Source: Hyphomicrobium sp.
GTDB taxonomy: Bacteria; Pseudomonadota; Alphaproteobacteria; Rhizobiales; Hyphomicrobiaceae
Direction: 5' to 3'
Assembly: GCA_030148425.1 (NCBI GenBank)
Contig: JASBTM010000006.1
Span: 62,001 to 126,000 of the forward strand
Length of the DNA: 64,000 nt
Positions 15,560 to 24,712 of this stretch are shown here, piece by piece (positions within the stretch are counted from its first letter, which is position 1; every line of letters starts with the position of its first letter). The notes below the pieces were generated by a model that worked only from the letters and a program-made list of their open reading frames with translations, was not told where the DNA came from and made no database searches. Position numbers and translations under genes: made by a program.

Positions 15560-18319
15560 TTAGCGGACGCGACCGACAGCATGCGCGAGAAAAAGGTACA
15601 CGCGGCCGGTGTCGGAGACCAGATGGCTTTGCGCCGTGCGTCCCGACGCATCCCGCGCGTCGGCTTCCTTGATGATCCGCTCGAAGTCCGTGAGATAGCG
15701 GAAGATCGACTGCGATAGATCATGGTCGGTCTGTGCGCGGCTAGAAATCTCGTCGAACAAGGATCGCGCATCCGGCGCATAGATGCTGCGTACGAGGACG
15801 TTTCGCTGTCCGGCGCGGATGCGTCCCCAGATGGCGGCCGCCGTTTGCGGATCGATGGCGCGGGCGATCATGCCGACATCGAGGCGGACCGGGGCGGCAG
15901 CCGGAGGTGGCTCATGCGACGGCGGCGGCTGCGATTCTTCTTCGTGTGAAGCGCGCGCGAGAAGATCGCCGAGCGACCAGCCTTCGCGTTGATCTTGTTG
16001 CGGAGCGTTGCGTCCGCGGCTCGGCGCGCTTTCCTGTTGCAGCAACGCCGACGTGAGCGATGTCGGCGCGAGGCGAGCCGGAGCGGGTGCAGGCTCGGGA
16101 CGCAGGATTTCGCGTGGCGCGTTTGCCCGCTGCGAGATCTGCGTGAGCTGCTCGATGGCGCGAAGCTGATCTTGCAGAGCACGGCGCATAGATTCTGCCG
16201 TGTCACGTGTAGATGACGGAAGCCGCCCAGCTTCCTCGCGAATCCGCGCCTGTTCGCGCGCCAATGTGGCGGCAGCCTCCGCCGCGCGAATGCGGGTTTC
16301 TTCGGATGCGGTGGAGAGGCGGGTGGAGAGCGTCTCGAACTCGCGCGACAGCTCGCCGGAAACGTTATGGAAGCGGTTCCGCAGGTCCGCCAAGGCCCGA
16401 TCGCTCTGCATCTCTGTTTCGTGCTTGACCCGATCGAGTTCCTGCATCAGGGCCTGCGAGCGGTTCTCAGCGGAATCGCGCAGCTCTTCGGCGATGGCAC
16501 GAGCCTTGAGTTCGATGTTGGAAAGCGAGCCTTCGAGGTTCGATGAATATCCAGCCATCGTCCGGCCGAATTCGTCGGCCTTGCCGGACAGTCGATCAAG
16601 TGTGTGCGTGAGTTCTGCGTGGCGCGTTTGCAGCGTCGAGTCGATGCGCAAATTTGCGGAGTCGAGCACGGTGGCTGCTTTGAGAATTTGTTCGCCTTGA
16701 TTTTCGAAGCGGTTCGTCACGCCGTGAATTTGTTGGAACAGATTGTCGGCGACGTTCTGCAGGACGCCCGACTGTTTCGAAAGACCGTCGATGGCCTTCA
16801 TTGTCTGACGCGTGATGTTTTCACTCGTACGGCGAACGGCGTTGATGCCATTCATCACGGAATCGTCGAGTTCCGAAGCCTGATGCGCGATCGTCTCGCG
16901 GAACGTCTCGGAATGCAGCTGGAGTGCATTCGTAAGAAGCGACGCCTTCTCGCTGACGGCATGATCGATAGCTGATGTCGACCGCATGATCTGGTCGTCG
17001 AAGAGCTCCAGGCGTTTTTGGAACGCTTCATCGAGTGAACGCGTGCGCTCGACGAGCTGAATGTCGAGGGCTTGCGCGCGGTTAGAAAGCGTCGTGTCGA
17101 GGGCGCGCGCATATTCTTCGAAAACGGTTTGCAGGTTTTCCGTGCGATTTCCGAGCGTCGTGTCGAGCGTCTGCATATAGCCGTCGAACGTCGCGCGCAT
17201 CTGCTCGGTGCGAACGCCGAGTGCCGAGGAGAACGCTGTGGTGTAATCTTCGAGAACGGACTGCAATTGCAGTGTCCGCGAGCCGACGGCGTTCTCGAAA
17301 CGGCCCGTTGCCGTGGCAAGCGAGCCTTCCAGATTGGCGAGATTTTCGCCGGCATTGGCGATGATGCCGCGAAGCGTCAGTTGCTGCGTAGACAGCTTTT
17401 CGATCAGCGTGGGAATTTCGGTTCCGAGAGTCTTGAGTGTCTCGGTAACGTTCGTCGAGGTGTCGAGTAGGGCGTGCCGCTCGCCGCCGAGTTCGTTGAT
17501 AAGTTCGCGAATGCGCCGCTCATTGTGCTCGTAAGAGCGTTCGAGCTCGGCAACGTGATTGTGGACGAGAGCTTCGAGTTCGCCGGCGCGGCCGAGAGCG
17601 CGCGAAACGGCGTCGTTCATGAAGGAAACCTGCCGGCGAACAGCTTGGCCAAGGCTTGCGATCGATTGTTCCGCTGTTCGGTCGGGTTCGGCGAGGCGGA
17701 TCGCGACTTCGCTCATCGTCGCGGATTTGAGAGCCAAAGATGCGATGTGCCAGCTCAAAAGCGCGAGCAGCCAGATGATGGCGATCGGCGCGATGATGGC
17801 GGTCGCGGTGTAGAACGTCGTCGGCTGCAGCAGAAGCGACGAGAGTGGCTGACCCGCCTGCCATTCCGGTGCGATTGTCAGAGCACCGACGATGAGACCG
17901 ACCAGTGCCCAAACGATGCTTCCGATGGCGGCGTAGCGAAAGACCTTGGGCGACGGCTTTTGTTCGAGCGCGTAAATCAGCCCGCCGATGCTCGGAACGT
18001 CGTCGTTGGCGGCGATCTTTCCGCGGACCGGACCAGCCGGACGGCGGCGCGCGACACGGCGGAGCGGGGGAGCCGTCTGCTCGTCGGAAAGCAATTCTTT
18101 GTCGTCTGACAGTGCCGGTCTGGACGCCAAGCCGGAATTCTCAGATCCAAGCAGAGGCGGGGGAAGAGACAGAATTGGCGAGACGGTTTCGGCGTGTTCG
18201 GCCGCTTGTTCGTCAGTCACGGGCTCTTGCGGACCCTCAGGCGCGTTGCCGAGCGTCGGCTCGACGGGCGGCGTGCGGCCCGCAATAGCCATTAGTTTCG
18301 CAACTTGATCTTGCGACAT
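15560..18319 (-). CDS. Large coiled-coil membrane protein, growth-pole-ring (GPR)/apolipoprotein-like
   Basis: The product has 919 residues. The first ~105 are polar and Pro-rich with a basic patch (LRRVARRRPAGPVRG). Two membrane segments follow, near residues 130-150 and 168-190, then about 520 residues of charged helix, and a C-terminal domain after a Pro/Gln-rich linker (about residues 800-919). Residues 346-499 are seven consecutive 22-residue repeats. This layout resembles GPR, the apolipoprotein-like protein that organises polar growth in Agrobacterium, though GPR is over 2000 residues. Hyphomicrobium grows by budding, so a polar scaffold would fit. The homology is my inference from architecture. 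The ATG beginning MSQDQVAKLMAIAG was chosen over an upstream in-frame start at 18355. It is cotranscribed with the epimerase gene. Confidence 0.7.
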   Translation of the reverse strand: MSQDQVAKLMAIAGRTPPVEPTLGNAPEGPQEPVTDEQAAEHAETVSPILSLPPPLLGSENSGLASRPALSDDKELLSDEQTAPPLRRVARRRPAGPVRGKIAANDDVPSIGGLIYALEQKPSPKVFRYAAIGSIVWALVGLIVGALTIAPEWQAGQPLSSLLLQPTTFYTATAIIAPIAIIWLLALLSWHIASLALKSATMSEVAIRLAEPDRTAEQSIASLGQAVRRQVSFMNDAVSRALGRAGELEALVHNHVAELERSYEHNERRIRELINELGGERHALLDTSTNVTETLKTLGTEIPTLIEKLSTQQLTLRGIIANAGENLANLEGSLATATGRFENAVGSRTLQLQSVLEDYTTAFSSALGVRTEQMRATFDGYMQTLDTTLGNRTENLQTVFEEYARALDTTLSNRAQALDIQLVERTRSLDEAFQKRLELFDDQIMRSTSAIDHAVSEKASLLTNALQLHSETFRETIAHQASELDDSVMNGINAVRRTSENITRQTMKAIDGLSKQSGVLQNVADNLFQQIHGVTNRFENQGEQILKAATVLDSANLRIDSTLQTRHAELTHTLDRLSGKADEFGRTMAGYSSNLEGSLSNIELKARAIAEELRDSAENRSQALMQELDRVKHETEMQSDRALADLRNRFHNVSGELSREFETLSTRLSTASEETRIRAAEAAATLAREQARIREEAGRLPSSTRDTAESMRRALQDQLRAIEQLTQISQRANAPREILRPEPAPAPARLAPTSLTSALLQQESAPSRGRNAPQQDQREGWSLGDLLARASHEEESQPPPSHEPPPAAAPVRLDVGMIARAIDPQTAAAIWGRIRAGQRNVLVRSIYAPDARSLFDEISSRAQTDHDLSQSIFRYLTDFERIIKEADARDASGRTAQSHLVSDTGRVYLFLAHAVGRVR
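16823..17284 (-). repeat. Seven 22-residue coding repeats inside the coiled-coil gene
   Basis: Residues 346-499 divide without gaps into seven 22-residue units beginning GSRTLQLQ, GVRTEQMR, GNRTENLQ, SNRAQALD, QKRLELFD, SEKASLLT and AHQASELD. The first three are closest, sharing G-x-R-T at the start and an F/Y near position 14. A 22-residue period is typical of apolipoprotein-like amphipathic helices built of two 11-residue turns. Confidence 0.85.
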
Positions 18320-18677
18320 CGCGCGATGTCCCCCACTCGATCCGGTACGCGGCACAAGCCCGTGCGCTTCAGGCCAACCGGAACTCCCAATCGCACCCTA
18401 TAAGAATTTTAAAAGCCCGCAAAATGGAAAGACATTGGTAATCATAAGAAATGTCTATGCATCTTAGTGGGTTAGCGACACCGCCGTGTTAATACGGCGG
18501 GATTGCGGCAGCAGGCGGGACGATGGGACTGGCTGCGGCCTCACGTCCTAGTTAACTAACGGTTTATGCGTGGCTCCGAAACACCCGTCGCGGCTTTACC
18601 CAGAGTTATCGCGTTTCTGTGAGTATGATGAACCCAGAAGTCACCAGCGGTGGCTGTCGTTGATGCAGGTATGAGCA
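18320..18677. other. Divergent intergenic region, no gene
   Basis: About 358 bases between the minus-strand coiled-coil gene and the plus-strand Hpt gene, so it must hold two promoters. The only clear structure is a hairpin, CCGCCGT (18481-18487) with ACGGCGG (18494-18500), without a T-run. An AT-rich stretch around 18400-18470 suits promoter function. No small ORF with a ribosome site was seen. Confidence 0.6.
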
Positions 18678-19073
18678 ATGGATGCCCCACAGGCCCGGTC
18701 GAGCGATTTGCGCAGTCCGGTTCTCCGCGATGCCGCTGTCGATAAGCCGGTCGATCTCGAGCACCTGCGGCGATATACCCTCGGGGATAAGGCGCTGGAA
18801 GACGAGGTTCTAGGGCTCTTTCTAGCCCAGCTTCCGGTCACGATTGCATCGCTGCGGACGGCCACGACGCCACGCGACTGGAAGATTGCGGCCCACGCGC
18901 TCAAGGGTTCGAGCCGGGCGGTCGGGGCTTGGCGCATCGCTTCGCTCGCCCAGGAGGCGGAAGCGCTGGCCGGTCACGGGGAGCCCGATGCCTGCTCCGA
19001 AGCGATCGCCAAACTGGAAGCGGCGGCCTCCGAGGCCAGCATCTTCGTACAGAACTGCGCCGATAGACGCTAA
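18678..19073 (+). CDS. Hpt (histidine phosphotransfer) domain protein
   Basis: Stand-alone phosphorelay carrier of 131 residues. The Hpt signature AAHALKGSSRAVGAW holds the phosphate-accepting His, preceded by the helix LEDEVLGLFLAQLPVTIASLR and followed by a helical tail ending in FVQNCADRR. The first ~25 residues are unstructured. No kinase or response-regulator gene is adjacent, so its partners are elsewhere. A role in a cell-cycle or stress phosphorelay is possible but unproven. The ATG at 18678 is overlapped by a near-by ATG in another frame. Confidence 0.85.
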   Translation: MDAPQARSSDLRSPVLRDAAVDKPVDLEHLRRYTLGDKALEDEVLGLFLAQLPVTIASLRTATTPRDWKIAAHALKGSSRAVGAWRIASLAQEAEALAGHGEPDACSEAIAKLEAAASEASIFVQNCADRR

Positions 19074-19236
19074 TCGCCGCGGGCCACATCTGTGGCGTAT
19101 CGATCCCACCCTTTCATTCCGTTCAGCTTGAAATACCGGCTGCGTCGCTCTAAGTGTGCGCGCTAACCAACGATCCCCTTCCGCTTAAGGCTGCTTCCAG
19201 GCGGCCGCTCCAAGTATCGAGGACACGCGCGCAGCC

Positions 19237-20645
<1,409 letters not shown>

Positions 20646-20663
20646 GCTACCGAAGCGCTCCGC

Positions 20664-21029
20664 TTAAGCGTGGGCGATTTCGAGGAAGCCGAGCGCGAGA
20701 AGCAGGGCAGTGCAGGCGGCAGCAACGAGCTTGCCGCGTCTCGTCGTGGCAGCGGCACCCATCACCAGCGCCGCAATTAAGACCGCTGCCGTCGTCAGGT
20801 TGATCGCAACAAGCGCGGCGGGGCCGATGGAACCACGCGCATTTGGATATTGCAGACCGATCCAAATGCTCGCCGCGATGGCCAGTGTGAGACCACCTGC
20901 GATTCTCGGCCAGAAGCCGCTGTCAGGTTTCCGCAGTCCCGCAATCGACAGGGCAATGAGAGGCGCGAGCAGTAGGATGCCGCCGACAGCCCCTTTGATT
21001 GTAATTTCGGCCCAGAGAATTTGCTGCAC
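20664..21029 (-). CDS. Hypothetical four-helix membrane protein
   Basis: Predicted integral membrane protein of 121 residues with about four hydrophobic segments (AVGGILLLAPLIALSIAGL, IAGGLTLAIAASIWIGL, AALVAINLTTAAVLIAALV, LVAAACTALLLALGFLEIA). No motif or family recognised. GTG start with GGAG 8 nt upstream. It lies 19 nt from the convergent FNR gene end and downstream of the lipoprotein gene, with which it may be cotranscribed. Confidence 0.65.
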   Translation of the reverse strand: MQQILWAEITIKGAVGGILLLAPLIALSIAGLRKPDSGFWPRIAGGLTLAIAASIWIGLQYPNARGSIGPAALVAINLTTAAVLIAALVMGAAATTRRGKLVAAACTALLLALGFLEIAHA

Positions 21030-21062
21030 GCGTCCGCTCCGGGAGGCGAGATGGCACCATCA

Positions 21063-21587
21063 TCAGTTCTCGAAGACGGCTTTCGAGTTCACACCTTCGG
21101 TACTGGTCGAACCACTACCCAAGCCGCTGAAAATCCCGCCGCTGTCTTCAGGCGCTTCGGAAGGCGGGGGCGAGTAGTCGCCTGCGAGGTTTCGAGTGAG
21201 CGCCGTCTTGATGCGCGCGGTGCGGTCGGGCGCACAATAGTCTTCGTCCTTTTCTTTATCGGCGATTGCCTTCGTCACGCCCGCGAATGACGTATCGTAG
21301 ACGCGGGAAAGCTTGTCGCCGAGGGTCGGCGCCGCAGCCGTCTCGTAGGCGAGATACTGGCTCTTGAGTTTGCCGGGATCGAAATTGTAACCGCACTTGA
21401 GCGCTCGCGCCGACGTCGCTGCGACGCCCATAGCCCGCGCGACGGGATCGTTCGGATCCCGGTTTTCCTTCGCTGTGCTCGAGCCGCCCAGAAGCGAACC
21501 CGTCGTCGGCAGTGTGGGCAGCGACGCACCGCAGCCGCCTATGCTCACCGATGTGAGCACCATCAGAATTAATCGCGCGCTTTTCAT
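21063..21587 (-). CDS. Hypothetical lipoprotein
   Basis: 174 residues. The N-terminus MKSARLILMVLTSVSIGGCG has a basic start, hydrophobic core and lipobox (SIGGC), so it is probably lipidated at that Cys and anchored in the cell envelope. A Ser/Thr/Gly linker, a helical central part with two cysteines (LKCGYNFD and EDYCAPD) and a Gly/Ser-rich tail follow. No family recognised. The start was placed at the ATG giving a proper signal, 12 codons inside the longest frame, with a G-rich stretch upstream. Confidence 0.75.
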   Translation of the reverse strand: MKSARLILMVLTSVSIGGCGASLPTLPTTGSLLGGSSTAKENRDPNDPVARAMGVAATSARALKCGYNFDPGKLKSQYLAYETAAAPTLGDKLSRVYDTSFAGVTKAIADKEKDEDYCAPDRTARIKTALTRNLAGDYSPPPSEAPEDSGGIFSGLGSGSTSTEGVNSKAVFEN

Positions 21588-21736
21588 TGGGAATGTCCCC
21601 CCACCCCCGAGACGCAGATTCAATGGCCCAGACGATCCGCCCGGTCAATGGCCGCGACGACATTTCCACGACGCGAGATTAACCGCGATATGCAACTTTG
21701 CGGTCATCATCGGCCAGCACTGCGGCCGAAGGTGGG

Positions 21737-22912
21737 CTAACGCATTAATTCCCGCATCCCGGCGTCCAGGCCGTCGAGCGTCAAGGGGAACATGCGTCCG
21801 CCCATCAAATTCCGCACGACGCCGATCGAGGATGTCCAGCCCCAGTGAGCCTCATCGACCGGGTTGAGCCAGATTGCGTGTTTGTAGATCTCGGCAACAC
21901 GCTTCAGCCAAAGCGCGCCGGGTTCCGGGTTCATGTGCTCGACGGAGCCCCCGGCCACGGTGATCTCGTAGGGGTTCATCGAGGCGTCGCCGATAAAGAT
22001 GACTTTGTAATCCGACGGGTAGGTGTGGAGCACCTGCCAAGTGTCGATCTTGTCGGTGTAGCGGCGGGCATTGTCTTTCCACACGCTCTCGTAAAGGCAG
22101 TTGTGGAAATAATAATATTCAAGGTGTTTGAACTCGGCCCGTGCCGCCGAAAAGAGTTCCTCGACTTCTTTGACGTGGTCGTCCATCGAGCCACCGATAT
22201 CGAAAAACATCAGAAGCTTGATAGTGTTGTGCCGCTCCGCTCGCAGCTTGATGTCGAGATAGCCTTTTTCCGCTGTACCGCGGATCGTGCCATCAAGGTC
22301 GAGTTCGGACGCCGCGCCGGTGCGCGCGAACTGACGTAACCGCCGCAGCGCGACTTTGATCGTGCGCGTGCCGATTTCGGCCGTACCGGCAAGGTCTTTG
22401 AATTCGCGTTTGTCCCAAACTTTGATCGCACGGCGATGGCGGCTTTCCTTCTGGCCGATGCGAATGCCCGCGGGATTATAGCCATAGGCGCCGAAGGGCG
22501 ATGTTCCGCCGGTGCCGATCCACTTGTTGCCGCCCTGATGGCGTTCCTTTTGTTCGGCGAGGCGCTTCTTCAGCTCCTCCATGATCTTGTCCCAGCCGCC
22601 GAGCGCTTCGATGCGCTTCTTGTCGTCTTCGGAAAGGTGGAGGGTGCTGATCCGGCGCAGCCATTCTTCAGGGATCTCGGCCTCGATCGCGTCGGGCATA
22701 CTCGAGATGCCTTTGAAGACGTGAGCGAAGATCTGATCGAAGCGGTCGAGGTTGCGTTCGTCTTTCACCAGCGTGGCGCGAGCCAGGTAATAGAAATCTT
22801 CCACGCGGCCACCCGCGAGACCACTGCCGACGGCATCGAGAAGCGTCAGGTATTCCTTCAGCGTAACGGGAAGCTTGGCCGATCGCAGCTCAGCGAAGAA
22901 TGTTTCGAACAT
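21737..22912 (-). CDS. VWA domain protein, CoxE-like
   Basis: Cytoplasmic protein of 391 residues with an N-terminal CoxE-type region (FFAELRSAKLPVTLKEYLTLLDAV) and a C-terminal von Willebrand factor A-like domain. The metal-site motif reads MFFDIGGSMDDH, so the canonical DxSxS is DxGxS, a change I believe is common in this subgroup. Such proteins usually work with a MoxR AAA+ ATPase to insert cofactors or remodel enzymes (CoxE/CoxD, and similar genes in methanol dehydrogenase clusters). No MoxR-type ATPase is in the window. Segments IFIGDASMNPYEI and LWLNPVDEAHWGWT are well ordered. Function is unknown. Confidence 0.85.
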   Translation of the reverse strand: MFETFFAELRSAKLPVTLKEYLTLLDAVGSGLAGGRVEDFYYLARATLVKDERNLDRFDQIFAHVFKGISSMPDAIEAEIPEEWLRRISTLHLSEDDKKRIEALGGWDKIMEELKKRLAEQKERHQGGNKWIGTGGTSPFGAYGYNPAGIRIGQKESRHRRAIKVWDKREFKDLAGTAEIGTRTIKVALRRLRQFARTGAASELDLDGTIRGTAEKGYLDIKLRAERHNTIKLLMFFDIGGSMDDHVKEVEELFSAARAEFKHLEYYYFHNCLYESVWKDNARRYTDKIDTWQVLHTYPSDYKVIFIGDASMNPYEITVAGGSVEHMNPEPGALWLKRVAEIYKHAIWLNPVDEAHWGWTSSIGVVRNLMGGRMFPLTLDGLDAGMRELMR

Positions 22913-22975
22913 CCGCTAGACCTACGGCCTTCCGGCCTGGGAGACAATCCGTGACGGAAGTGAGCTTAAAATGCA

Positions 22976-23003
22976 GAGAAGCCGCCCGGTAAGGCGGCTT
23001 CTC
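22976..23003 (-). terminator. Hairpin terminator of first porin gene
   Basis: GAGAAGCCGCC pairs with GGCGGCTTCTC over eleven bases around a six-base loop. On the minus strand it is followed by TGCATTTT, a weak T-tract. It lies 25 nt beyond the porin stop codon. Confidence 0.7.
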
Positions 23004-23028
23004 GTATTTCCGTGAATGTAGCGGGAGA

Positions 23029-24312
23029 TCAGAAGTTGATCAGAGCGCCCATGCCGACGTACTGGAAGTTGTCGTAACGTTGGCCTGCGGTGTTGTTATC
23101 GTCGTAATCGAGGTGACGATACTTAAGCCAGATAGACATCGCCGCCGCGTCAATTTCCTGGACGACACCAAGACCCCAAACCTTGGTCTTATCATGCGTC
23201 GCGCCTTCAAGACCTAGGTTCTCAGACTGCGAGAAGAAGCCTGAACCCTTTATATTCTCGTACTCGCCGTAGAGAACCGTGTGGCCCAGCGGAACCCAAC
23301 GCTGACGAATACCACCCTTAAGGTAGTACGTCTCAGACTGGCCCGAACCGCTGAAGTCGTAGGTATCATGGCCATAGGCGCCGTACATGAACAGACCTGT
23401 CGGGGTGTGCTCTACGTAAGCAGCGGTCTGGAAGTACTGCTGCGTTGCGTTGTTTACGAAGCCGCCCGTGAAGCCATTAAGTCCTTCATCGGTGCTTTCA
23501 GCGTAAGACGCCACAGCTGCGACCTTGAAGTCATGCCATTCGCCAGCATACCGGGTCGTGATGGCCCAGATGTCGTCTTCACCCCACGATGCCGACACCG
23601 AGAAGCCGCCAAACGTTGGCGAGTCGTAGCGAACGACGTTACGCGGAACGCCGAAGCAGTCGCCCCAAGCACCGCCTGCCGACTGGCAATAGTCGCCACC
23701 CCAGTGCCCGAAGAGAGCGCCGGTCTTGGTACGGATACCGAAGCTGTTGACGTCGAACGCCACCCAGTTGGCAGGAACGAGCGAGCCCGAACCGTCAACC
23801 AAGATCGCCGAGTTATCAGCTGCGTCGGATTGCTTACCGACCGAGACTTTACCCAGCTGGTCGCTCTTGATGAACCAGAACGACTGCAGTGTCGAAACGC
23901 CATTCGAGGTACCCGTCAGTGCGTTTTTGCCGTCCGGCTGGCTCTGGCTGGTGGTCAAGCTGTCAGAGCCGATGGCTTCGATGTGCAGGACGTAACCCGC
24001 CGTCCAGCCGGGCAAAATGGTCGCCTGACCGGTGAACTTCACGTGGCTGCCGAGCGTGGAACCCAAGTCCGTGACGTAGGCGTTGGACTCACGTCCGTCG
24101 TCCCACCACATGACCTGCTGGCCAACCCAGCCCGACACGGTCAGCGAAACCTTGCGGTTGCCCTTACGTGCCGTCGTTGCTTCTAATTCCGCAATGCGCT
24201 CTTCAAGATCTGCGCAGCAATTGCCGCCCAAGTCCGCTGCAGAGGCACTCGTGGCGAACCCGCCAGCGAGGACGCCTGCAGCGACCAGAACGCCTACCCC
24301 ATATTTCTTCAT
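23029..24312 (-). CDS. Rhizobiales-type outer-membrane porin, copy 1
   Basis: 427-residue trimeric porin of the Porin_2 (Omp2b/Omp25-like alphaproteobacterial) family. The signal peptide is MKKYGVGVLVAAGVLAGGF followed by ATSASA; the mature start ADLGGNCCADLEERIAELEATTARKG holds a paired Cys and a short coiled-coil before the first strand VSLTVSGWVGQQVMWWDD. It ends YVGMGALINF with the barrel-signal Phe. The ATG has GGGAGAAGG upstream. A paralogue lies directly upstream on the same strand, with long stretches of nearly identical DNA. Copy 1 lacks an insert present in copy 2 after the TKGGQ/TKTGA segment. Transport specificity is unknown. Confidence 0.93.
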   Translation of the reverse strand: MKKYGVGVLVAAGVLAGGFATSASAADLGGNCCADLEERIAELEATTARKGNRKVSLTVSGWVGQQVMWWDDGRESNAYVTDLGSTLGSHVKFTGQATILPGWTAGYVLHIEAIGSDSLTTSQSQPDGKNALTGTSNGVSTLQSFWFIKSDQLGKVSVGKQSDAADNSAILVDGSGSLVPANWVAFDVNSFGIRTKTGALFGHWGGDYCQSAGGAWGDCFGVPRNVVRYDSPTFGGFSVSASWGEDDIWAITTRYAGEWHDFKVAAVASYAESTDEGLNGFTGGFVNNATQQYFQTAAYVEHTPTGLFMYGAYGHDTYDFSGSGQSETYYLKGGIRQRWVPLGHTVLYGEYENIKGSGFFSQSENLGLEGATHDKTKVWGLGVVQEIDAAAMSIWLKYRHLDYDDNNTAGQRYDNFQYVGMGALINF

Positions 24313-24712
24313 TCTGCCTTCTCCCGTCTTCAATCACTTCTAGTAGTGGACGCGGTACTTGGCGTTCGCCGTATTGTCGGCCGCATCGAAAGCGATCCAC
24401 GGCGCTACACCTTCGAAAGTGACTTCGCCGTATGGGGGGAAAGTCCGTGATTCGTCGTTTTGCAACAATTGCGGTCTTCGAAATGACCGCGACGAATCCG
24501 GCAATGTGGCGCAGACGCAACTAGCTTGATTGTTGTGCGCTTGCCTAAAAAGCAGGCCAAAGCCTTGTTTTTTATCGCTTTTACGTCAGTTTTCAAAACT
24601 GCGACAGTGCGATGAGTTTTCCACGCATCAGGTCGAATAACTCGAATGACTCAAACGAAAAGGCCGCCCTTTCGGACGGCCTTTGAAATTTTCTGGAGCC
24701 GGTGAGGGGAGA
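24313..24712. other. Intergenic region between the two porin genes
   Basis: 400 bases upstream of porin copy 1 and downstream of copy 2. It contains the copy 2 terminator and a 15-base palindrome CAGTTTTCAAAACTG at 24587-24601 that could be an operator. No ORF worth reporting. The promoter of copy 1 should be here. Confidence 0.6.
24658..24685 (-). terminator. Terminator of second porin gene
   Basis: On the minus strand AAAGGCCGTCC, loop GAAA and GGGCGGCCTTTT form a stem with one mismatch-type G-T pair and a short T-run, 28 nt past the stop codon. Confidence 0.8.

Noticed and set aside
18481..18500. Hairpin in the coiled-coil/Hpt intergenic region as terminator
   Set aside because: It has no T-run and lies upstream of both divergent genes, so it cannot be their terminator.
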